Of a DNA stretch of 64,000 bases, positions 17,435-25,409 are shown piece by piece. The position numbers and the translations under genes are program-made. The DNA is taken from assembly GCF_001006805.1 (NCBI RefSeq), contig NZ_LN811359.1:158730-222729 (forward strand), written 5' to 3'. The notes beneath the pieces were generated by a model, which was not told the DNA's origin, ran no database searches, and saw only the letters and a list, made by a program, of their open reading frames with translations. The DNA is from Microvirga massiliensis (lineage in GTDB: Bacteria; Pseudomonadota; Alphaproteobacteria; Rhizobiales; Beijerinckiaceae). Each line of letters begins with the position of its first letter. Positions within the stretch are counted from its first letter, which is position 1.

Positions 17435-18237
17435 GGACTTCCTCCGCCGAATACGCCGAGCTCGGTGAAGCGGTGGCGGATCAAGCGCACGTACTCGCCG
17501 AATTCGGGAGTTTCCGAAATGTCGAGATTGCGTGGCCGCGGGAGGTCGATGTCGATCCATTCAATGATCCGCCCCGGGTTGCGTGACATGATGGCGACGC
17601 GGTCCGAGAGGAACACCGCTTCCTGAATGCCGTGGGTGATGAAGAGCACGGTCTTGCCGGTCTCTTGCCAAAGACGCGCGAGCTCCAGGTTGAGGTCATC
17701 GCGCGTCATGGCATCGAGCGCACCGAACGGCTCATCCATCAGGAGAAGGTCAGGGTCGTCGAGCAGCGCCCGACAGATGGAGGCGCGCTGGCGCATGCCG
17801 CCCGACAGCTCCCACGGATGCCGCTCCTCCGAGCCGGCGAGACCGAAGCGGGCAAGCAGCGCGCATGCACGCTCCTTTAGCGCCTTCGTATTCCGGCCGC
17901 GGAATTCGGACACGATCAGGACATTCTCGAGGATCGTCCTCCAGTCGAGGAGGATATCCCGCTGGAAGACGACACCCATGTTCTCGGGCGGGCCCGCGAG
18001 CGGGCGCCCCTTCACGGCAATGGTGCCACGCGAGATCGGCTCCAGCCCCGCGACGCATTTGAGCAACGTGCTCTTGCCGCAGCCGCTCGGTCCGAGGAGG
18101 CTCAGGAATTCGCCCTGTCTGAGATCGAGGTCGATCTCGGCAAGGGCGTTCAGTGCCCCCGGTCCCGTACCGTAGGTCTTCCAGACGCCGTTCAGTTGGA
18201 CGAGCGGCGTCGCGCCGTTGCCGCGTCCGCGCGTCAT
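17422..18237 (-). CDS. ABC ATPase, SsuB/TauB/ThiZ type
   Basis: ATPase subunit of 271 aa, starting on the ATGA overlap with the binding-protein gene. Walker A GPSGCGKST, Q-loop VVFQRDILLDW, signature LSGGMRQRASICRAL, Walker B LLLMDEPFGALD and H-loop ITHGIQEAVFLSDRV are all intact. The VFQRDILLDWRT block is characteristic of the nitrate/sulfonate/taurine group. It drives import with the permease at 16637-17434. Confidence 0.9.
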   Translation of the reverse strand: MTRGRGNGATPLVQLNGVWKTYGTGPGALNALAEIDLDLRQGEFLSLLGPSGCGKSTLLKCVAGLEPISRGTIAVKGRPLAGPPENMGVVFQRDILLDWRTILENVLIVSEFRGRNTKALKERACALLARFGLAGSEERHPWELSGGMRQRASICRALLDDPDLLLMDEPFGALDAMTRDDLNLELARLWQETGKTVLFITHGIQEAVFLSDRVAIMSRNPGRIIEWIDIDLPRPRNLDISETPEFGEYVRLIRHRFTELGVFGGGSPCAT

Positions 18238-19232
18238 TGAGAAACGAAGTCGTTCGTGTAGAAGTCGGAGGGCTTCGCCTCCGGCTTCAATAACCCGGCC
18301 TTCTGCATTGTGGTGACCGCGTCGGCCCAGTCCTTCTCGGACTGCCACCCGAACGGCTTGCCCTTGGTCTCGGGCGTGTCGAGGAAGCTGAGATAGAGTT
18401 CGATCTGGCGCTTGAGGATCTTCGGGTCGAGCTTTGCGTTAGGACGCTGGCTCACAATCGCCGCAACCCCCTCGTCGAGATGGCCGTCGAGAATGTATGC
18501 CCAAGCCCGTTGCTGAACCCTAATCAGCTTGCGTAGGGCTTCTGCCTTGGCCTTAAGCGTCTCTTCAGTCGCAAAGAGCCCGTAGCTCGGGAAGGCGATG
18601 CCGTAATCGGCGGCGAGAATGAGCTTGGTCGGGCGCACCGGTTCGGCGACAGCCTGACCGTAGGGTCCAGCAGTCATTACGCCGTCCGCCTGACCCGAGG
18701 TGTAAGTGCTGACCATCGCCGCGGGATCGACATAGAGCAGGCTTACTTTGTCCTTCGCCAGCCCTCCCGCTTGGAAGAACATGTCGATGAAAGGCACCCA
18801 GGGGCTGGCCGCGAACAAGGTGAGTTTCTTTCCTTCGAGGTCCTTCACGGTATTGATGTTGCTTCGGCTGTCGACGAGTGCCGCAAGGTCGCCTTTGCGC
18901 ACGATCCCTGCAAACGACTTGATCGACAACGAACCTGCCTGCCTCGCGGCGGCCATCGATCCGAGTTGCGCCATGCCGACATCGGCCTGCCCCGCCCCGA
19001 CCAGTTGGATGGTGCTGACGCTGCCTCGTCCATCCGTCAGGGTCACTTCGAGACCCTCATTGGCAAACCAGCCCTTCTGCTGGGCGAGGTGGAATCCCGC
19101 GTGCATGCCCCAAGGCGCGAAGTCGAGGAGCACGGAGAGCTTTTCTGCCGCCCTGGCGGGAAGCGTAGCGAAAGCGAGGACTGCAAGTGCGAGGCCAACC
19201 GTCTTGCTGATCGAAGAGATAAACCACATCAT
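18234..19232 (-). CDS. ABC substrate-binding protein, NMT1/THI5/SsuA type
   Basis: Periplasmic protein of 332 aa with a signal peptide ending at PARA-AEK. LLDFAPWGMHAGFHLAQQKG followed by GLEVTLTDGRGS is the first lobe of the NMT1/THI5-like fold, which binds HMP-pyrimidines, sulfonates or related compounds. The region AAMVSTYTSGQADGVM fits the family. The ligand cannot be told. First gene of an ABC operon joined by start/stop overlaps. Upstream lie a cyclodeaminase-family gene and a tautomerase, perhaps co-transcribed. Confidence 0.88.
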   Translation of the reverse strand: MMWFISSISKTVGLALAVLAFATLPARAAEKLSVLLDFAPWGMHAGFHLAQQKGWFANEGLEVTLTDGRGSVSTIQLVGAGQADVGMAQLGSMAAARQAGSLSIKSFAGIVRKGDLAALVDSRSNINTVKDLEGKKLTLFAASPWVPFIDMFFQAGGLAKDKVSLLYVDPAAMVSTYTSGQADGVMTAGPYGQAVAEPVRPTKLILAADYGIAFPSYGLFATEETLKAKAEALRKLIRVQQRAWAYILDGHLDEGVAAIVSQRPNAKLDPKILKRQIELYLSFLDTPETKGKPFGWQSEKDWADAVTTMQKAGLLKPEAKPSDFYTNDFVSQ

Positions 19233-19249
19233 CGCGTCTCCTTAGACAG

Positions 19250-19453
19250 TCATTGAGGCGACCAAAACCGGCCAATGGAGTACGAGATCTCCAGCCGGAG
19301 AACGGACTCTTCTTTTGCTTCAACAATGAAACGGGCGGCGCGGTACTTTTCGACCGCAAGGCTCAGGATGCGCAGGTTCTCCCGAGCGAAGGCGACGGCT
19401 GCCTTCGCAGCGGCGCAGGCAAATAAGTCCATGAAGCTTCGCTCGTCCTGCAT
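19250..19453 (-). CDS. Small hypothetical protein, doubtful
   Basis: A 67-codon frame between the cyclodeaminase and binding-protein genes. It encodes a helix-rich, alanine-rich product (for example FACAAAKAAVAFARENLRIL) ending 17 bases before the binding-protein start. The regular spacing of Ala and charged residues looks protein-like, faintly resembling phasin-type helices, but I do not recognise a family and see no strong ribosome site. It may be a fragment of a longer gene. Confidence 0.25.
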   Translation of the reverse strand: MQDERSFMDLFACAAAKAAVAFARENLRILSLAVEKYRAARFIVEAKEESVLRLEISYSIGRFWSPQ

Positions 19454-19557
19454 GACGAATTCCGCTTTTGCCCTCTCCACCCACGTGGAGCTATTTTTGA
19501 ACTGGAAGCGAACGCAACACGCGAACCAGCCTTGTCGCGCGGCGCTTCCAGAAACGC

Positions 19558-20496
19558 TCAGCCGGTGCAGGCCACCAGATTGGCAGCGACGAGATCCTCG
19601 ATGGCGATGCCGACGGATTTGAACACAGTGATCTCGTCCGCACTGCGCCGGCCCTCGACCGTGCCTCGGCAGAGATCGAAGAGATCGCCCGCAACGTCCT
19701 CTGGCTTCAGGATTCCGGCCTTGATGGGCTGGACGAGATCGCCGGCCTCGATCAGGCACGATTCCTTCTTGTCCACGAAGATACGTGCACGGCGGATCGC
19801 CTCGTCGTCGGCCTCACGCATCGAGGGAGTGAAGCCTCCGACGAGATCGAGGTGAGCCCCCGGCGAGAGCCAGTCACCCATGACGAGCGGATCGCTGGCC
19901 AGGGTAGCACAGGAAATGATATCGGCCCCGCGTATTGCGGTGGCGAGGTCCGTCGCAACGATGTGTTGCACGGCATCCCCTGCGGGGCGTCCAGCGGCCA
20001 CTGCCTGCGCCCGCTCGGGTCGGCGCCCCCAGATCGCCACCTTCTCAATCGGTCGAACTGCGCAGTGCGCCTTGATGAGATAGGGAGCAAGGGTCCCTGT
20101 TCCGACCATTACGAGGCACTTGGCATCCTTCCGGGCGAGATAGGTTGCTGCAAGCGCTGAGGCGGCCGCGGTCCGGTGGAGCGTCAAAGTGTGGCCATCC
20201 AGCGCATGGGTGGGCTCGCCTGTCACCGGATCGAATAGGACGTAGATCGCCCATCTCGACGGAAGTTGGCGGTCTACGTTGCCTGGCACGATGGTGGTCA
20301 TCTTTACGCCCAACGTGCCGTCGGCCTGCCATGCGGGCATCAGCACGAGACTCGCTGGCGGCTCCCCGTTCCGCTCCAGTGTGTGGCGATGGCGCACGGG
20401 CATCTCGCAGCCGCTTCGGAAGCCATCGCGCAGAGCTTCGACGAGCGAGTTGACAGCGAGTTTATTAGTAATAGCGGTGGAATCTATGAATTGCAT
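19558..20496 (-). CDS. Ornithine cyclodeaminase / mu-crystallin family protein
   Basis: NAD(P)-dependent enzyme of 312 aa. GVKMTTIVPGNVDR and TGEPTHALDGHTLTLHRTAA are the substrate-side motifs, and VMVGTGTLAPYLIKAH with WGRRPERAQAV is the Rossmann part. The family includes ornithine cyclodeaminase, alanine dehydrogenase, ketimine reductases and opine-type dehydrogenases; sequence alone does not pick one. It starts 20 bases after the tautomerase stop. The nearby ureohydrolase-like and DAO-family genes recall the set of functions in opine breakdown. Confidence 0.85.
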   Translation of the reverse strand: MQFIDSTAITNKLAVNSLVEALRDGFRSGCEMPVRHRHTLERNGEPPASLVLMPAWQADGTLGVKMTTIVPGNVDRQLPSRWAIYVLFDPVTGEPTHALDGHTLTLHRTAAASALAATYLARKDAKCLVMVGTGTLAPYLIKAHCAVRPIEKVAIWGRRPERAQAVAAGRPAGDAVQHIVATDLATAIRGADIISCATLASDPLVMGDWLSPGAHLDLVGGFTPSMREADDEAIRRARIFVDKKESCLIEAGDLVQPIKAGILKPEDVAGDLFDLCRGTVEGRRSADEITVFKSVGIAIEDLVAANLVACTG

Positions 20497-20516
20497 AGTT
20501 CGCGCCAGATCAACCG

Positions 20517-20711
20517 CTACTTCTTACGGGTATCGGAGATCAGCTTGCCTTCGATCGCCCAGTTCTCCGGCGATACATCCTCAAAAATGACTTGGGTCTG
20601 CGACGGGGTGGAATTCAGGTGCTCGGCTAAAGCTTGCGTCACAGCCTCAGCAGCTTTGCGCTTCTGCTCGGGACTCCGCCCAGCAATTAAGGTAATCCGC
20701 ACGACCGGCAT
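20517..20711 (-). CDS. 4-oxalocrotonate tautomerase-like protein
   Basis: Small enzyme of 64 aa. After loss of Met it begins PVVRITLIAGRS, with catalytic Pro1 and Arg11 of 4-OT at the expected places. The second catalytic arginine, Arg39, is Gln here, and Phe50 is Trp, so the substrate or reaction probably differs from 2-hydroxymuconate tautomerisation. GGAGGAAAC lies right before ATG 20711, which fixes the start; a longer frame upstream is not protein-like. It precedes the cyclodeaminase-family gene by 20 bases. Confidence 0.83.
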   Translation of the reverse strand: MPVVRITLIAGRSPEQKRKAAEAVTQALAEHLNSTPSQTQVIFEDVSPENWAIEGKLISDTRKK

Positions 20712-21257
20712 GTTTCCTCCACCACGATTTGTTTTATTTTTTCCATCATGCGAGAGAAGTTTCCGATGCGCAACTGGAATGTTGACTGGTTCATCTAATC
20801 CCGATGGGCCGATCTCGCCTCCTGAGGTGCTGCTGAGGCTTTCGCGCCCTGCTTTCATGAACTCTCGTCAGTACTATGCGCCATGTCACTGGTGTGGGCA
20901 GGCACTACCGCGTTAGTCCCGAGGTTCCATATCGCGCATCTTCGCCTATGGGGTACCAGCCGTTACAGGACTGCCTTGGGAGGGTGCCTGGCTCGGCTGG
21001 CGTTCAAGATCGTCCGCGAAGGCTATAGATCATGCTGCGAAACTTAAGTCCCGTGGGAACGACAATTATGGGGCTTACGGACCACGTATGATCAGGGCAG
21101 ACTCTTCTGTGCTCGCCACAACCCACCAGCGTTCGGGTCTGGTGCCGAAGTGAGCCAAGGACAGGCATGAGGTAGCCTAGCGTCTACGCCTGCCGATGCT
21201 GGTGAGGTACTCGATCGTAGATGGCCCATGTCGATCGAATGCCGTGCTCGGGAACGC
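20712..21257. other. Intergenic stretch without a recognised gene
   Basis: About 550 bases between the tautomerase start and the end of XRE-cupin regulator 2. I find no convincing gene on either strand, only short frames with arginine- and serine-rich content. It presumably holds the promoter of the tautomerase-cyclodeaminase genes, but I see no clear -35/-10 pair or operator. Confidence 0.5.
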
Positions 21258-21926
21258 TTATTCCGAAATTGCGCCATTCCCGGGAGACTCGCTCCCCGGC
21301 GGTTCCTCCTGCTTGTTTGCCTGGTTCCCGCAGCAGACGACGAGGATCTGGGCATCGCGTGCCCCGGCACTCACGTAGGCGTGCCCGCTGGAACTGTCGA
21401 AGTACGCGCATTCACCGGGAACGAGGCGGATCGGGTCGCGTCCCTCGATGAACAGGTCGAGTTCGCCACCCAGGACGTAGACGAATTCCTCGCCCTCGTG
21501 GTGGATAAGCCTGGAGAAGCTCGCGATCGAGTGCGCCTTTATCTGCCCAAGCATCGGCACCATCTGCTTGCCACGTACGTCCGGGAACAGCATCCGGTAA
21601 ACGTAAGTCTCGGTCTCGTGCACGCTCGCTTGGTCGGCAGCGCTCGTTGCGACGCAGCCCTGTTCGAATGCGTCGCCCCCCGGTGAGAAGAGTTCGCCGA
21701 CATCAATCCCCATTCCGCGCGCGAGGGCGATGAACCTGTCATACCCGAGCGCCATGAGGCCGCGTTCGGCCTTCGAGATGGTCGAGATCGCAAGTCCGGT
21801 CCGGCGACTGACATCCTCCAGCGTCCAGCCATTCATCCGGCGAAGCTCACGCAGGCGAAGCCCCATGCTCTGGAGGACCTCCTCGTTCCGGGATGAGCCG
21901 GACGGCGTCGGTGATTGCGACCCCAT
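21258..21926 (-). CDS. XRE-family regulator with C-terminal cupin domain 2
   Basis: Regulator of 222 aa. HTH: LRLRELRRMNGWTLEDVSRR with TGLAISTISKAERGLMALGY; cupin: LIHHEGEEFVYVLGGELDLF and PGECAYFDSSSGHAYV. I start at ATG 21926 rather than 22007 because the upstream part would run through a perfect palindrome at 21931-21946 that looks like its operator. It is divergent from the peptide-type ABC operon beginning at 22070, which it most likely controls together with itself. The C-terminal tail after VVCCGNQ is Glu/Ser-rich. Confidence 0.87.
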   Translation of the reverse strand: MGSQSPTPSGSSRNEEVLQSMGLRLRELRRMNGWTLEDVSRRTGLAISTISKAERGLMALGYDRFIALARGMGIDVGELFSPGGDAFEQGCVATSAADQASVHETETYVYRMLFPDVRGKQMVPMLGQIKAHSIASFSRLIHHEGEEFVYVLGGELDLFIEGRDPIRLVPGECAYFDSSSGHAYVSAGARDAQILVVCCGNQANKQEEPPGSESPGNGAISE

Positions 21927-21930
21927 GTAT

Positions 21931-21946
21931 TTTTCCGATCGGAAAA
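21931..21946. promoter_or_regulatory. Perfect 16-bp palindrome, likely operator of XRE-cupin regulator 2
   Basis: TTTTCCGATCGGAAAA is fully self-complementary. It lies 4 bases before the start of the XRE-cupin gene and just upstream of a possible promoter for the divergent ABC operon. Symmetry, length and place fit an XRE-family dimer site. Binding is inferred. Confidence 0.6.
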
Positions 21947-21951
21947 CTTCG

Positions 21952-21979
21952 TTGACGGAATCTTTAGTGTCTGTAGGCT
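21952..21979 (+). promoter_or_regulatory. Possible promoter of the peptide-type ABC operon
   Basis: TTGACG and TAGGCT are separated by 16 bases, a spacing suitable for the housekeeping sigma factor; the -10 box is weak. It points toward the gene at 22070 and begins 6 bases after the palindromic operator candidate. Confidence 0.3.
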
Positions 21980-22069
21980 CTGCGGCAATCCCGCGGTCTG
22001 CAAACATGCCGGTCGATCGCGACCGGGCGCCGAACGCATCAAGCGGGTCTGCATCATGGGGAGGAAGAA

Positions 22070-23626
22070 ATGATGAAAGCGACGCGTCGACAGCTTCTGG
22101 CGGGAACGGCTGCGGGTATCGCCCTCACCGCTCTCGGACCAATCGGGACGGGTACGGCCGCAGCGCAGGGTGCAGGCGTTCTGCGCGTCAGCGTCAATCA
22201 GCGGGTCAATACGTTGAACCCACTCAAGATGGTGAACATCCCCGAGGCAATGGTCGCGGAGCTGATCTACAGCACCGTCACGCGGCTCGGGCCGAACATG
22301 GTGCCGGAGCCGGGCCTCGCGACCAAGTGGGAGTCGAATCGGGATGCGAGCGAATGGACCTTCACGCTGCGCGACGGCGTCAAGTTCCATGACGGCACGC
22401 CGTTCGGGGCGAAGGACGTGGTTGCGACCATCAAGGCGATCCTCGACCCGAAGACCGGCTCCCCGGGCGCCAAACAGATCGGGCCGATCAAGGACGTCTC
22501 GGTATCCGACGAGCGGACGGTGAAGTTCGTCCTGACCACGCCCTTCGCCGACCTTCCCGTGGCCCTTGCGCAGTGGAACGCCTCGATAGTCCCGGCCGCC
22601 GTCCTGGAGAAGGATCCCACGCTGCTGGAGAGCGGCAAGTACGGGTGTGGGCCATTCAAGCTCGCCAACTACGAGCCGGGGCGGATTATCAGGGTCGAGC
22701 GCTACGAGAACTATCACGTCCCGCAGCATCCGAAGGTCGCCGCCGTCGAGCAGATCATCTACCCGGACCTGACGGCCGAATCGGCGGCGATTATCAATGG
22801 CGAGACCGACATCCTGCTCGTGGCCACGCCGGCCGACTTCGATCGGCTCGAAAAGGCAAGCGGGGTTGTTGGCGTGCGCCAGCCCTCCGGACGGTTCCTC
22901 AACCTCGTCCTGCGCATGGACCAGAAGCCGTTCGACGACATCCGGGTGCGCAAGGCACTCCAGCTCAGCATGGACCGCGAGGCTCTCGTGGAAGTCGTGC
23001 TCGAGGGCAAGGGACGGCCGGCCTTCGACAATCCGATCTCGCCCGGCTACCGCTACCACGCCGACACGCCAGCCATCCCCTATGACCCGGATAAGGCCCG
23101 CGAGCTGCTGCGAGAGGCCGGCCATCCGAACGGCCTCAAGGTTCCACTCTATGTCGCGAACCGGCCGGCCGTGCGCAACGCCCTGGCCGTCGCGCTGAAG
23201 GAGATGGCCCAGCCCGCGGGTTTCGACATCGACGTGCAGATCGTGCCCTACGATGCGTACCTCGCGAACATCTGGCGCAAGGCCAACTTCTACATCGGAT
23301 CGTTCCCGATGCAGTCGACCGAGGACGCGATGTTCACGCTGCTGTTCACGACGGACGCGCCGTGGAACGACTCGCAGTGGAACAACGCCAAGTTCGACGG
23401 ACTCGTCCAGGAGGCGCGACGCACGCCCGACCCGGAACGCCGCAAGGCCCTTTATACCGAGGCCCAGAGGATGATGGTGGACGAGGTTCCCTACATCATC
23501 CCAATCTATGAGGACCTGCTCGCTGCGCATCGCAGCTACGTCAAGGACTTCCGGGTTCACCCGCGGCACGGCAGCTTCCGCCTCGACGAGGTCTCACTAG
23601 GCGAGGGCGCGCCGAGTCGCACCTGA
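22070..23626 (+). CDS. Peptide/opine-type ABC substrate-binding protein (SBP family 5)
   Basis: Periplasmic protein of 518 aa in the DppA/OppA/NikA fold. The N-terminus TRRQLLAGTAAG then AAAQG looks like a Tat leader. RVNTLNPLKMVNIPEAMVAE, FTLRDGVKFHDGTPFGAKDV and YGCGPFKLANYEPGR are family motifs. GGGGAGGAAG precedes the ATG. Ligands of the family include peptides, nickel, sugars and opines; with a ureohydrolase-like and an amine-oxidising gene downstream, an amino-acid conjugate or guanidino compound is a reasonable guess. Confidence 0.92.
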   Translation: MMKATRRQLLAGTAAGIALTALGPIGTGTAAAQGAGVLRVSVNQRVNTLNPLKMVNIPEAMVAELIYSTVTRLGPNMVPEPGLATKWESNRDASEWTFTLRDGVKFHDGTPFGAKDVVATIKAILDPKTGSPGAKQIGPIKDVSVSDERTVKFVLTTPFADLPVALAQWNASIVPAAVLEKDPTLLESGKYGCGPFKLANYEPGRIIRVERYENYHVPQHPKVAAVEQIIYPDLTAESAAIINGETDILLVATPADFDRLEKASGVVGVRQPSGRFLNLVLRMDQKPFDDIRVRKALQLSMDREALVEVVLEGKGRPAFDNPISPGYRYHADTPAIPYDPDKARELLREAGHPNGLKVPLYVANRPAVRNALAVALKEMAQPAGFDIDVQIVPYDAYLANIWRKANFYIGSFPMQSTEDAMFTLLFTTDAPWNDSQWNNAKFDGLVQEARRTPDPERRKALYTEAQRMMVDEVPYIIPIYEDLLAAHRSYVKDFRVHPRHGSFRLDEVSLGEGAPSRT

Positions 23627-23635
23627 GGCGGCGGC

Positions 23636-24586
23636 ATGGACCCGATCTACGTGGGATGGCGGATGGTCCACACCGCCGTCACCTTGCTTCTGGTCTCGCT
23701 GCTGGTGTTCGCGATCACCCAGATCCTGCCGGGCAACGCCGCGCATATGGTCTTGGGGGAATTCGCCACGCCCGAGGCCGTGCATGCTCTCGAGGAGCGG
23801 CTCGGCCTCACTGCTCCCTGGTTCATCCAGTACGGCCGCTGGCTCGCGGGCATCCTGAGCTGGGACTGGGGCACGTCGCTGTCGAACTCGCAGCCGGTAC
23901 TGAGGCTCGTTGCCCAGGATCTCAGCCGCTCGCTGGTTCTCGCCGCCAGCAGCCTGCTGCTCGTCACCGCGGTGGCGATCCCGGTCGGCATCATCGCCGC
24001 GCTGCGTCGGGGCACGCTCACGGACATGGGGATCAGCCTGTTCTCCTATGTCGGCGTGTCGATGCCCGAGTTCGTCGTTGCCACTCTTCTCCTGGTGCTG
24101 CTGGCGCGCCCGGAGATCGGGATTTTCCCGGCGGGCGGCTACGAGCCGCTTTCGGCCGGACTGTGGCCGTTCCTGAGCCACCTCATCCTGCCGTCCCTGG
24201 CGCTCGCCATCATCCTGATGGCCCACATCTCGCGCCAGACACGCTCGGAGATGGTCGACGTGATGCAGCAGGATTACATCCGCACCGCCGTGCTGAAGGG
24301 CCTGCCGCGTCGGCGCGTGGTCATGCGCCATGCGCTGCGCAATGCGATGATCCCGACCATCACGGTGATCGCCCTCGACGTCGGCTACCTGATGGGCGGA
24401 ATCCTGGTCGTCGAGGAGGTGTTCGCCTATCCGGGACTCGGACGCCTCCTGGTCTCCGCCATGCAGAACCGGGACCTGCCCCTCCTCCAGGGCGCGGTCC
24501 TCGTCGTCGCGGCCTGCTACGCCCTGGCCAATCTCCTGGCCGACATCGCCTATGCCACGCTGGACCGGCGCATCCGATATGAGTGA
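23636..24586 (+). CDS. Peptide-type ABC permease, DppB family
   Basis: Permease of 316 aa. LITQILPGNAAHMVLGEFAT-type N-terminal region, a large periplasmic loop after the first helix, and the coupling loop DYIRTAVLKGLPRRRVVMRH with ALRNAMIPTITV are diagnostic of DppB/OppB. It begins 10 bases after the binding-protein stop and overlaps the next permease gene by 8 bases. Confidence 0.92.
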   Translation: MDPIYVGWRMVHTAVTLLLVSLLVFAITQILPGNAAHMVLGEFATPEAVHALEERLGLTAPWFIQYGRWLAGILSWDWGTSLSNSQPVLRLVAQDLSRSLVLAASSLLLVTAVAIPVGIIAALRRGTLTDMGISLFSYVGVSMPEFVVATLLLVLLARPEIGIFPAGGYEPLSAGLWPFLSHLILPSLALAIILMAHISRQTRSEMVDVMQQDYIRTAVLKGLPRRRVVMRHALRNAMIPTITVIALDVGYLMGGILVVEEVFAYPGLGRLLVSAMQNRDLPLLQGAVLVVAACYALANLLADIAYATLDRRIRYE

Positions 24587-25409
24587 CGTTTTCCGCCGCC
24601 TGCTCAGGAGTCCGGCGGGCCTTGTCGGCGCCGGACTCCTGCTCGTCCTCCTCCTGCTCGTGATTGCAGGCCCGCTGCTGGCCCCCTACGAGCCGACCCA
24701 GTTCCACATGCGCCGACGCCTCGAGGGGCCGAGCCTCGACCACTGGCTCGGAACGGACCAGTTCGGGCGCGACATCCTCAGCCGCATGCTCGCGGGTGCC
24801 CGCTCCACGATCCTATTCGGGGTTGTCGCGACATTGCTGGGCACGGTCGCGGGCACGCTTATCGGCGTGAGCTCGGCTTACTTCGGGGGGCGCGTCGATA
24901 CGCTCCTGATGCGCGTGATCGACGTCTTCCTGGCGGTGCCGAGCCTGCTCCTGGCCATGCTGATCGTGACCGTGATGGGGGCGAGCAGCCTGCATGCCCT
25001 CCTCGCCGTGGCGATCGCCTTCACCCCGGCCATCGCAAGGATCGCGCGCGGCGTCGCCCTGTCGGAGCGGACCCGGGATTACATCCAGTCGGCAGTCGCG
25101 CGCGGCGAAGGCCATGCCCACATCCTGTTCCGGGAGCTGCTGCCGAACATCGGGGCGGCAGTGGTGGTGGAGAGCTCCATCCGCGTCGCCTTCGCCATCA
25201 TGCTGGGTGCGACGCTGAGCTTCCTCGGCATGGGTGCCCAGCCGCCGGCCTCGGACTGGGGACTCCTGGCCGCCGAGGCCCGCGCCTACATGTTCCGGAA
25301 CCCCTGGGTGCTCATCGCGCCGGGTGTCGGCATCGCGGTGGTCGCCGCCTGCTTCAACCTGCTCGGCGACGGATTGCGTGACGCGCTCAACCCCAAGGTG
25401 GCGCGATGA
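24579..25409 (+). CDS. Peptide-type ABC permease, DppC family
   Basis: Second permease, 276 aa, from ATG 24579. The N-terminal segment before the first loop (HWLGTDQFGRDILSRMLAGA) and the coupling loop YIQSAVARGEGHAHILFREL with LPNIGAAVVV are typical of DppC/OppC. GATLSFLGMGAQPPASDWG is the conserved C-terminal block. Overlaps the next gene on ATGA. Confidence 0.92.
   Translation: MSDVFRRLLRSPAGLVGAGLLLVLLLLVIAGPLLAPYEPTQFHMRRRLEGPSLDHWLGTDQFGRDILSRMLAGARSTILFGVVATLLGTVAGTLIGVSSAYFGGRVDTLLMRVIDVFLAVPSLLLAMLIVTVMGASSLHALLAVAIAFTPAIARIARGVALSERTRDYIQSAVARGEGHAHILFRELLPNIGAAVVVESSIRVAFAIMLGATLSFLGMGAQPPASDWGLLAAEARAYMFRNPWVLIAPGVGIAVVAACFNLLGDGLRDALNPKVAR

Noticed and set aside
21833..23569. 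Very long open frame on the minus strand opposite the peptide-type binding protein
   Set aside because: Composition rich in Arg, Asp, Gly and His in antisense register is typical of shadows of GC-rich genes; the plus-strand gene has signal, motifs and ribosome site.
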